Part shown: positions 1-15,168 of the stretch, in pieces | How positions within the stretch are numbered: position 1 is the first letter of the stretch | How the letters are laid out: the number at the start of each line of letters is the position of its first letter | Assembly (NCBI RefSeq): GCF_039543545.1 | Contig: NZ_BAABJY010000008.1 | Coordinates: forward strand, 1-16,552 | Source: Luteimonas vadosa | Lineage (GTDB): Bacteria; Pseudomonadota; Gammaproteobacteria; Xanthomonadales; Xanthomonadaceae | Length of the DNA stretch: 16,552 bases | Direction: 5' to 3' | The notes under the pieces: model-generated | Seen by the model: only the letters and a program-made list of their open reading frames with translations | The model's database searches: none | What the model was told of the DNA's origin: nothing | Made by a program: the position numbers and the translations under genes

Positions 1-126
1 GCCACCGAACTTCTCCGCGCCGATCTTCGTCAGCGCCGCCGTCAGCGTCGTCTTGCCGTGATCCACGTGACCGATCGTTCCCACGTTCACGTGGGGCTTG
101 GTGCGCTCGAATTTTCCCTTGGCCAT
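1..126 (-). CDS. tuf: Elongation factor Tu, N-terminal part (runs off the window)
   Basis: EF-Tu is the cytoplasmic GTPase that delivers aminoacyl-tRNA to the ribosomal A site. Only the first 42 codons are present; the gene continues past the left edge. The start is ATG at 124-126 and the protein begins MAKGKFERTKPHVNVGTIGH. The G1/P-loop GHVDHGKT is at residues 19-26, with the usual basic N-terminus. The upstream GGGAAT is only a weak Shine-Dalgarno. It is the last visible gene of the str operon, 95 bases after fusA, the classical tufA position. A second tuf 3' end lies at the right edge. The two fragments cover opposite ends of the protein, so they cannot be compared here. Confidence 0.97.
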   Translation of the reverse strand, partial: MAKGKFERTKPHVNVGTIGHVDHGKTTLTAALTKIGAEKFGG

Positions 127-162
127 GATTGGATTCCCGTTGCGTTGAATTGGATTGCGAAG

Positions 163-207
163 ATCGGATCCCGATCCGATGCGACCGGTACGGCGCCAGT
201 TGCGCCG
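163..207 (-). other. Two small hairpins in the fusA-tuf gap
   Basis: The 95-base spacer between fusA and tuf holds two perfect inverted repeats. At 163-180 a 7-bp stem (ATCGGAT/ATCCGAT) has a 4-base loop. At 191-207 a 6-bp stem (CGGCGC/GCGCCG) has a 5-base loop. Neither is followed by a T-run on the minus strand, so they do not look like efficient intrinsic terminators. They could act in mRNA processing or stability between fusA and the more highly expressed tuf. The function is inference. Confidence 0.45.
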
Positions 208-221
208 AAACCGGGCGTTGG

Positions 222-2312
<2,091 letters not shown>

Positions 2313-2381
2313 GGTTTGCCTCGGATGCTGTATTGATCGGTTTGCGCATGGGTGCGCAGGGCCGCGGCAGGTGCCGCGCAT

Positions 2382-2445
2382 GCCGGGCGCGCCTCCCGGC
2401 GTGCCACGGCGACTTGGTTTTCGTTGCCGCAGGCGCTAGCGCCTG
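2382..2445 (-). other. Inverted repeats in the rpsG-fusA gap, fusA-proximal
   Basis: The 231-base rpsG-fusA spacer is unusually structured. At 2382-2400 GCCGGG/CCCGGC arms form a 6-bp stem with a 7-base loop. At 2430-2445 lies a perfect 16-base palindrome (CAGGCGCTAGCGCCTG). No open frame with codon bias or homology is visible here. A palindrome without a loop could be a protein site in DNA or a hairpin with a strained loop in RNA. I cannot assign a role. Confidence 0.4.
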
Positions 2446-2464
2446 GAGCCGTCTTGCGCCGTTG

Positions 2465-2493
2465 CTGGCCTGCCGCCGCTTGCCGGCGGCCAG
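2465..2493 (-). other. Long GC hairpin in the rpsG-fusA gap
   Basis: CTGGCC-T-GCCG pairs with CGGCGGCCAG across an 8-base loop. This gives a 10-bp GC-rich stem with a single bulged T. No T-run follows on the minus strand. It probably forms in the intercistronic mRNA and may block 3'-5' decay of the rpsL-rpsG message or serve as a processing site. The role is inferred from position only. Confidence 0.5.
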
Positions 2494-2509
2494 GGGACCG
2501 GCACGCCCG

Positions 2510-2527
2510 GGCGCACGCATGTGCGCC
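2510..2527 (-). other. Hairpin just after rpsG
   Basis: A perfect 7-bp stem (GGCGCAC/GTGCGCC) with a 4-base loop sits 16 bases beyond the rpsG stop codon. There is no T-tract, so complete termination is unlikely, and fusA must be read through. Its GTGCGC-type arms resemble the hairpin after the right-hand tuf at 16394-16420. Confidence 0.5.
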
Positions 2528-2543
2528 TACGGGGCTGTCGGTC

Positions 2544-3011
<468 letters not shown>

Positions 3012-3030
3012 TGTTGTTTACCGGTTCATG

Positions 3031-3091
3031 GGCGGACCCGGGTCCGCCGTGTTGCAGATTGATAGGTTCGATGCAGCGGGCTGGCGCCCGC
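3031..3091 (-). promoter_or_regulatory. Structured rpsL-rpsG spacer, candidate S7 autoregulatory site
   Basis: The 85-base spacer holds two strong inverted repeats. At 3031-3048 is a perfect 18-base palindrome (GGCGGACCCGGGTCCGCC). At 3076-3091 a 6-bp stem (GCGGGC/GCCCGC) has a 4-base loop. In E. coli the 96-base rpsL-rpsG spacer folds into the S7 target that couples S12 and S7 translation. The position, size and strong structure here fit such a site, but I did not establish that the E. coli S7-binding motif itself is conserved. Confidence 0.5.
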
Positions 3092-3096
3092 CGGGA

Positions 3097-3471
3097 TCAC
3101 GACTTCGGACGCTTGGTGCCGTACTTGGAGCGGCTCTGCTTGCGCTTGGCCACGCCGGAGGCGTCCAGCGAACCGCGCACCGTGTGGTAACGCACGCCGG
3201 GCAGGTCCTTGACGCGGCCGCCGCGGATCAGCACCACCGAGTGCTCCTGGAGGTTATGGCCCTCGCCACCGATGTAGGAGATCACCTCGTAGCCGTTGGT
3301 CAGGCGAACCTTGGCGACCTTGCGCAGGGCGGAGTTCGGCTTCTTCGGCGTGGTGGTGTACACGCGGGTGCAGACGCCGCGACGCTGCGGGCAATTCTCC
3401 AGCGCGGGCGAGGTGCTCTTGTAGGTTTCGGGGCTGCGCGGCTTCCGCACCAGCTGGTTGATCGTTGCCAT
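3097..3471 (-). CDS. rpsL: 30S ribosomal protein S12
   Basis: S12 sits at the decoding centre and controls translational accuracy. The open frame extends upstream, but the ATG at 3469-3471 gives exactly the family length of 124 aa and the universal start MATINQLVRKPR. The TTTPKKPNSALRK loop is at residues 39-51, with Lys43 (initiator Met counted) in place. GGRVKDLPGVRYHTVRG follows with Lys88 and Asp89, the residue that RimO methylthiolates in E. coli. Both lysines linked to streptomycin resistance are therefore wild-type. The stop is TGA at 3097-3099. The upstream AAAGAAACCGACAACG is at best a weak ribosome binding site. A strong promoter lies about 115 bases upstream, making this the first gene of the str operon. 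Confidence 0.98.
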   Translation of the reverse strand: MATINQLVRKPRSPETYKSTSPALENCPQRRGVCTRVYTTTPKKPNSALRKVAKVRLTNGYEVISYIGGEGHNLQEHSVVLIRGGRVKDLPGVRYHTVRGSLDASGVAKRKQSRSKYGTKRPKS

Positions 3472-3553
3472 CGTTGTCGGTTTCTTTGGTTTGTCGTAGC
3501 GGCGAAGTCGTATCGGTTCCGGCGCAAGGGGGGCACCCGTGCGCGAAAACGAA

Positions 3554-3578
3554 GGCAGGCGGAGTGACCCGGCCTGCC
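3554..3578 (-). other. Leader hairpin with T-rich tail upstream of rpsL
   Basis: On the minus strand, GGCAGGC and GCCTGCC form a perfect 7-bp stem with an 11-base loop, followed at once by TTCGTTTTC. It begins about five bases after the predicted transcription start. It may be a 5'-terminal stabilising hairpin or a weak intrinsic terminator used for attenuation of the str operon. The sequence does not decide between these. Confidence 0.45.
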
Positions 3579-3588
3579 AAGACGGAAA

Positions 3589-3618
3589 AGTATAGCTGGC
3601 GCGGACGCCAAGCGTCAA
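3589..3618 (-). promoter_or_regulatory. Sigma-70 promoter of the str operon
   Basis: On the minus strand the -35 element TTGACG (3613-3618) and the -10 element TATACT (3589-3594) are separated by 18 bases. Both are near consensus, and this is the best promoter seen in the window. The predicted start near 3582-3584 gives a leader of about 112 bases before rpsL. The region upstream of the -35 is very GC-rich, so there is no UP-element. The bases after the -10 are TTTCCGTC, not a GC-rich discriminator. Confidence 0.8.
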
Positions 3619-3629
3619 CGCAAGCTACC

Positions 3630-3668
3630 CCGGGGCCCGGGGGCGCGACCTGCGCTTCCCGGGCCCGG
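3630..3668 (-). terminator. GC-only hairpin between rpoC and the rpsL promoter
   Basis: CCGGGGCCCGGG (3630-3641) and CCCGGGCCCGG (3658-3668) pair over 11 bp with one bulge and a 16-base loop. It lies about 100 bases after rpoC and just upstream of the rpsL -35 element. There is no T-tract. It is a candidate transcript 3'-end stabiliser or non-canonical terminator for rpoBC, not a textbook Rho-independent terminator. Confidence 0.4.
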
Positions 3669-3701
3669 AACTGGGTCTCCCGCCCATCCTGGGCCGAACA
3701 C

Positions 3702-3722
3702 GAGGCGCGTCCCTGGCGCCTC
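3702..3722 (-). terminator. Second hairpin downstream of rpoC
   Basis: The arms GAGGCGC and GCGCCTC form a perfect 7-bp stem with a 7-base loop, about 48 bases after the rpoC stop. No T-run follows on the minus strand. It is part of a run of three hairpins that probably marks the 3' end of the rpoBC message. Confidence 0.4.
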
Positions 3723-3736
3723 ATTTCGTGATCTGG

Positions 3737-3756
3737 GACGGTCCCGCGGGACCGTC
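3737..3756 (-). terminator. 20-base perfect palindrome after rpoC
   Basis: GACGGTCCCG/CGGGACCGTC is a perfect 20-base palindrome beginning 13 bases after the rpoC stop codon. As RNA it forms a long, very stable hairpin. A U-tract is missing, so full intrinsic termination is uncertain. Its location at the end of rpoBC, before an independent promoter, supports a 3'-end role. Confidence 0.5.
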
Positions 3757-3769
3757 GCTGACTGTTCTA

Positions 3770-8014
<4,245 letters not shown>

Positions 8015-8055
8015 GTGTATCTCCGGGAATGGGGAGGCTTGATTCGGGTGGATTC

Positions 8056-8071
8056 AGTGCGTTCTCGCACT
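8056..8071 (-). other. Small hairpin in the rpoB-rpoC gap
   Basis: In the 63-base rpoB-rpoC spacer, AGTGCG and CGCACT form a 6-bp stem around a 4-base loop (AGAA on the transcribed sense). It starts 6 bases after the rpoB stop. No T-tract follows. It may stabilise the rpoB 3' end. No further role is visible. Confidence 0.4.
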
Positions 8072-8077
8072 CCCTCC

Positions 8078-12250
<4,173 letters not shown>

Positions 12251-12344
12251 GGGGTGTGACCGCCTCTGGCATCTGTGGGTCGCGCGTCCGCGGCCCGGGG
12301 GAACATTCTTTTCAGAACGAATGAAGAATCGTCAGTGGGAAGTC

Positions 12345-12365
12345 GCTGGTATTGCCGGCACCAGC
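12345..12365 (-). other. Hairpin in the rplL-rpoB gap, rpoB-proximal
   Basis: GCTGGT (12345-12350) and ACCAGC (12360-12365) form a perfect 6-bp stem with a 9-base loop, roughly 95 bases upstream of rpoB. A weaker A/T-rich inverted repeat (ATTCTT/AAGAAT, 12305-12329) lies closer to rpoB. In E. coli this spacer holds an RNase III processing site. I cannot say whether either structure is one. Confidence 0.35.
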
Positions 12366-12441
12366 ACGCCCTCTCCCGCTACTTCCAACTACCGACTCTC
12401 GATGTCTGCGCGTGGTCCGCGCCTTTCTCTGCAACGACCGA

Positions 12442-12467
12442 AGGCCAGGGGCTTTCGCCCCCGGCCT
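12442..12467 (-). terminator. Attenuator-like hairpin between rplL and rpoB
   Basis: On the transcribed sense, AGGCCGGGGGC pairs with GCCCCTGGCCT around a GAAA tetraloop. The stem is 11 bp with one G-U wobble and starts about 37 bases after the rplL stop codon. The following sequence TTCGGTCGTT is only mildly T-rich, so partial read-through is expected. E. coli has a partial terminator at the same place that lowers rpoBC transcription relative to rplJL. Position and structure fit that role, and the efficiency is unknown. Confidence 0.6.
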
Positions 12468-12504
12468 CGGTGTGCCGCCTATGCAATCCGGCGACGAATG
12501 GCGA

Positions 12505-12879
12505 TTACTTGAGTTCCGCGGTCGCGCCTGCGGCCTCGATGTCCTTCTTGAGCTTCTCGGCTTCTTCCTTGGACACGCCTTCCTTGATGGTCTGCGGCGC
12601 GCCTTCGACCAGGTCCTTGGCTTCCTTCAGGCCCAGGCCGGTGATGGCGCGGACAACCTTGATCGCCTCGACCTTCTTCTCGCCCGCGGACTTGAGGATG
12701 ACGGTGAACTCGGTCTGCTCTTCGGCAGGGGCCGCTGCGGCGGCCGGACCGGCGGCAGCTGCGACCGGGGCGGCGGCGGAAACGCCGAACTTCTCTTCCA
12801 TCGCCTTGACCAGCTCCATCACCTCGACGAGGGTCTTGCTGCTGATCGCTTCGATGATTTCTTCATTGGAAAGGGACAT
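12505..12879 (-). CDS. rplL: 50S ribosomal protein L7/L12
   Basis: L7/L12 forms the multimeric ribosomal stalk that recruits and stimulates translational GTPases. The protein is 124 aa, and the family is usually 120-125. The N-terminal dimerisation domain (about 1-33, MSLSNEEIIEAISSK) binds L10. An Ala/Pro/Gly-rich flexible hinge spans about 35-53. The C-terminal factor-binding domain holds the conserved GLGLKEAKDLVE at 81-92. The ATG at 12877-12879 follows a good GAGG Shine-Dalgarno about 9 bases upstream. The stop is TAA at 12505-12507. It is 71 bases after rplJ, so both are likely under L10-complex control. Confidence 0.98.
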   Translation of the reverse strand: MSLSNEEIIEAISSKTLVEVMELVKAMEEKFGVSAAAPVAAAAGPAAAAAPAEEQTEFTVILKSAGEKKVEAIKVVRAITGLGLKEAKDLVEGAPQTIKEGVSKEEAEKLKKDIEAAGATAELK

Positions 12880-12950
12880 TGTGATTACCTCTGTTATCTA
12901 AGATTGGAAACGACTTGTGGATTGGGATCTCGTGTACCGAACCGATCGCC

Positions 12951-13475
12951 TCAGGCGGCCTTCTGCTGTCCGACCGCGTTGGTGACGCGGGCGACCTGCG
13001 AGGCCGGCTCGGCCAGCAAGCGCACCAGCATGGTGGCGGGCTGGACCATGACGCTGAGCAGCATCGACAACGCCTGGTCGCGGGTCGGCAGCGACGCCAG
13101 GACATCCACGTGGGAGCCCGGGTACATCTGTCCGCCCAACGACACCAGTCGCGGCTTCAGCTTGTCGTTCGCTTTCGCGAAGTCCTTGATCAGGCGTCCG
13201 GCGGCACCCGGGTCTTCCTGCGAGAAGGCGTACAGCAGGGGTCCGGTCAGCTCGTCCTTGATGACGGCGTAATCGGTGTCCTCCACTGCGCGCGAGACCA
13301 GCGAGTTCTTGGCTACCTTCAAGAACACGTTGTCCGTGCGCGCCTTCTTGCGCAGGTCGGTCAACTGGGCGACCGTCAGGCCCGCGTACTCCGCGGCGAC
13401 CAGCGAGTGCGCCTTGGCGGCGACCTCGGCCAGTTCGGCAACGACTTCCTTCTTTTGGGTCAAATTCAGAGCCAT
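12951..13475 (-). CDS. rplJ: 50S ribosomal protein L10
   Basis: L10 anchors L7/L12 dimers to the 23S rRNA GTPase-associated centre. With L7/L12 it represses rplJL translation by binding the leader. The 174-aa protein begins MALNLTQKKEVVAELAEVAA and contains the conserved AEYAGLTVAQLTDLRKKAR and FLKVAKNSLVSRA segments of the rRNA-binding domain. A C-terminal helix binds L7/L12 and ends VARVTNAVGQQKAA. The length is slightly above E. coli's 165. The start is ATG at 13473-13475 with GAGGT seven bases upstream, and the stop is TGA at 12951-12953. It is preceded by a 466-base leader region holding a candidate L10-binding RNA. Confidence 0.98.
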   Translation of the reverse strand: MALNLTQKKEVVAELAEVAAKAHSLVAAEYAGLTVAQLTDLRKKARTDNVFLKVAKNSLVSRAVEDTDYAVIKDELTGPLLYAFSQEDPGAAGRLIKDFAKANDKLKPRLVSLGGQMYPGSHVDVLASLPTRDQALSMLLSVMVQPATMLVRLLAEPASQVARVTNAVGQQKAA

Positions 13476-13529
13476 TGCATTACCTCGATTCGTTTTCAGG
13501 CGATGGTCTGCCTGGAAACTTCTTCAACG

Positions 13530-13554
13530 CCATCCCGGTTCCGAACCAGGATGG
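13530..13554 (-). other. Strong hairpin close to the rplJ start
   Basis: On the sense strand, CCATCCTGGTT pairs with AACCGGGATGG across a 3-base loop. The stem is 11 bp including one wobble. It ends about 54 bases before the rplJ ATG and is followed by no clear T-run. It may belong to the regulated L10 leader, where E. coli switches structures to hide or expose the ribosome binding site. The mechanism is inferred from location. Confidence 0.5.
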
Positions 13555-13583
13555 AACTCGGCGACATCGATCCTTCGATGCCG

Positions 13584-13601
13584 GGGCATCTCGCGATGCC
13601 C
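13584..13601 (-). other. Hairpin in the rplJ leader
   Basis: GGGCATC and GATGCCC form a perfect 7-bp stem with a 4-base loop. An adjacent 5-bp repeat (CATCG/CGATG, 13565-13580) forms a neighbouring hairpin. Both lie between the L10-binding motif and the rplJ start, so they are likely parts of the folded leader. Confidence 0.45.
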
Positions 13602-13653
13602 GTTGCGGTGGCCGTTTCCAATCACATCCAGACGAATGCTGTGGAGGGGCGGC

Positions 13654-13769
13654 GACCATCTACGCAGGCCCTTGCGGCTTAAGCGGTTGCCTCGGATCCG
13701 GCGGCGACTCCATTGCCAAGCGAGCGTCCCTGCCCGTCGCCGAACCTTCGATTTCCCGCGCCTGCGGTC
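13654..13769 (-). promoter_or_regulatory. Ribosomal protein L10 leader RNA (autoregulatory site)
   Basis: On the sense strand the 5' arm GACCGCAGG (13761-13769) pairs with the 3' arm CCTGC-GTAGAT-GGTC (13654-13668). This leaves a bulged GTAGAT inside the helix. This is the hallmark of the L10 leader family, in which a kink-turn-like element binds the L10(L12)4 complex and represses rplJL translation. E. coli has the closely similar CCTGCGTAGACGGT before rplJ. About 92 bases between the arms can fold further, including a GGCGAC/GTCGCC stem. It lies about 180 bases upstream of rplJ. The family assignment is from recalled consensus, not from a covariance search. Confidence 0.75.
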
Positions 13770-13824
13770 TTTGACGGCGTTCGCGCGGGGCCGGAAGCCC
13801 GTTGCGATGCCCTCAAAACTCTTG

Positions 13825-13932
13825 CTCCCCCTCCCGCTCGCGGGAAAGGGTCGGGATGCGGGGCGTGGCGGCCAGCCTGTTCGCTGCGCCGGTGCCCCTC
13901 ACCCTGCCCGGCCCCCGCAAGCGGGAGGCGGG
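13825..13932 (-). repeat. REP/MITE-like inverted repeat pair between rplA and the L10 leader
   Basis: Two related arms of about 38 bases face each other. Arm A is at 13825-13863 (core CCTCCCGCTCGCGGG, then GGG-spaced G runs). Arm B is at 13895-13932 and in reverse complement reads CCTCCCGCTTGCGGG with the same G-run pattern. Each arm carries its own small hairpin. About 31 bases separate them. The CTCCCGCTYGCGGGA-plus-GGGTGAGGGG style is common in short interspersed palindromes of high-GC proteobacteria. It carries no gene and starts 9 bases after the rplA stop. The rest of the 466-base gap (13476-13941) holds the leader elements and no open gene, and I saw no convincing promoter. Confidence 0.7.
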
Positions 13933-13941
13933 TCGGTCACG

Positions 13942-14640
13942 TCACTTGAGCGACAGCGAAGACTGGTCCACGGCGACGCCGGGGCCCATGGTCGAGCTGA
14001 GCGACACTTTCTGCAGGTAGGTTCCCTTGGCGGTCGCCGGCTTGGCCTTGACCAGGTCGGCGAGCAGCGCCTGCAGGTTGTCCTTGAGCTTGGCGTCGTC
14101 GAAGTCGGCCTTGCCGATGGTGCAGTGGATGATGCCGGCCTTGTCGGTGCGGTAACGCACCTGGCCGCCCTTGGCGTTCTTCACCGCTTCGCCCGGGTTG
14201 GGCGACACGGTGCCGACCTTGGGGTTGGGCATCAGGCCACGCGGCCCGAGCAGGGTGCCGAGCTTGCCGACCACGCGCATCGCGTCCGGCGTGGCGATCA
14301 CCACGTCGTAGTTGAGGTCGCCGCCCTGCATCTTCTCGGCCAGGTCGTCCATGCCCACGGCATCGGCACCGGCGGCCAGGGCCTCGTCGGCCTTGGCCCC
14401 GGCGGGCGCGAACACCGCCACGCGCACGCTCTTGCCAGTGCCACCGGGCAGCACGGTCGAACCGCGCACCTGCTGGTCGGACTTCTTGGCATCGACGCCG
14501 AGGCGCACGGCCACGTCGACGGCTTCGACGAACTTGGCCTTGCTGTTGTCCTTGATGATCTTCAGCGCTTCGTCGATCGGGTAGGTCTTGCCCGGGACGA
14601 CCGCTGCCTGGATGTTCTTCTGTCGCTTGGTCATGCCCAT
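13942..14640 (-). CDS. rplA: 50S ribosomal protein L1
   Basis: L1 forms the mobile L1 stalk at the E site. In many bacteria it also represses the rplK-rplA message. The 232-aa protein carries KFVEAVDVAVRLGVDAKKSD, the conserved QQVRGSTVLPGGTGK, and the highly conserved LGPRGLMPNPKVGTV stretch. It ends SSTMGPGVAVDQSSLSLK. I kept the ATG at 14638-14640 (MGMTKRQ); a second ATG two codons in at 14632-14634 is also possible. GGAGG within the rplK end lies 9 bases before the first ATG. Only 4 bases separate it from rplK, which implies translational coupling. The stop is TGA at 13942-13944. Confidence 0.97.
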   Translation of the reverse strand: MGMTKRQKNIQAAVVPGKTYPIDEALKIIKDNSKAKFVEAVDVAVRLGVDAKKSDQQVRGSTVLPGGTGKSVRVAVFAPAGAKADEALAAGADAVGMDDLAEKMQGGDLNYDVVIATPDAMRVVGKLGTLLGPRGLMPNPKVGTVSPNPGEAVKNAKGGQVRYRTDKAGIIHCTIGKADFDDAKLKDNLQALLADLVKAKPATAKGTYLQKVSLSSTMGPGVAVDQSSLSLK

Positions 14641-14644
14641 GGCC

Positions 14645-15073
14645 TCAGCCCTCCACCGTCAGGCCCATCGACCGGGCGGAGCCCGCGATGGTGCGTACCG
14701 CCGCGTCCAGGTCGGCCGCGGTCAGGTCGGGTTCCTTCGCCTTCGCGATCTCCTCCAGCTGCTGGCGCGTGACCTTGCCCACCTTCTCGGTGTTGGGACG
14801 CGCCGAACCGGACTGGATGCCGACCGCCTTCTTCAGCAGGATCGACGCAGGCGGCGTCTTGGTGATGAAGGTGAAGGTGCGGTCCGAGTACGCCGTGATC
14901 ACGGTCGGGATCGGCAGGCCCGGCTCCAGCTTCTGCGTGGCCGCGTTGAAGGCCTTGCAGAATTCCATGATGTTCAGGCCGCGCTGGCCCAGTGCAGGGC
15001 CGACCGGCGGCGCAGGGTTCGCCTGGCCCGCCTTGACCTGCAGCTTGATGTAACCGATGACTTTCTTTGCCAT
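14645..15073 (-). CDS. rplK: 50S ribosomal protein L11
   Basis: L11 binds the 23S GTPase-associated centre with L10. It is the site of thiostrepton action and is needed for RelA activation. The 142-aa length equals that of E. coli. The protein begins MAKKVIGYIKLQVKAGQANP, followed by the proline-rich PPVGPALGQRGLNIMEFCKAFN N-terminal domain. The C-terminal rRNA-binding domain contains TKTPPASILLKKAVGIQSGS and ends RSMGLTVEG. The ATG at 15071-15073 has a clear AGGAG about 9 bases upstream. The stop is TGA at 14645-14647, 4 bases from rplA. The 95-base gap to nusG holds one hairpin and no visible promoter. Confidence 0.98.
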   Translation of the reverse strand: MAKKVIGYIKLQVKAGQANPAPPVGPALGQRGLNIMEFCKAFNAATQKLEPGLPIPTVITAYSDRTFTFITKTPPASILLKKAVGIQSGSARPNTEKVGKVTRQQLEEIAKAKEPDLTAADLDAAVRTIAGSARSMGLTVEG

Positions 15074-15137
15074 TGCTCAGTACTCCTGCGAGTGCGAACG
15101 CCTGCACGCCATCGGCTGCGGGGCTCCTCGCGTTGTC

Positions 15138-15160
15138 GGGCGGCGAACCACTCGCCGCCC
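15138..15160 (-). terminator. Hairpin between nusG and rplK
   Basis: GGGCGGCGA and TCGCCGCCC form a perfect 9-bp stem with a 5-base loop, starting 8 bases after the nusG stop. The following sense sequence GACAACGCGAGG is not T-rich. It may act as a partial terminator or mRNA 3'-end protector that separates secE-nusG from rplKA expression. No promoter for rplK is evident after it. Confidence 0.5.
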
Positions 15161-15168
15161 CGGTTGGG

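Noticed and set aside
2313..2381. Upstream extension of fusA to the ATG at 2381
   Set aside because: The added 23 residues have no EF-G homology, while the GTG at 2312 has a good Shine-Dalgarno and gives the standard EF-G N-terminus.
3472..3618. Upstream extension of rpsL to 3618
   Set aside because: It would start inside the promoter and pass the transcription start; the ATG at 3471 gives the universal 124-residue S12.
13476..13941. A dedicated rplJ promoter in the rplA-rplJ gap
   Set aside because: TTGAGG and TTGGCA boxes occur on the minus strand, but no acceptable -10 element lies 16-18 bases downstream of either.
13276..14772. 498-codon plus-strand open frame crossing rplJ, the gap and rplA
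   Set aside because: It runs antisense through two certain genes and a repeat, with abrupt composition shifts and no homology.
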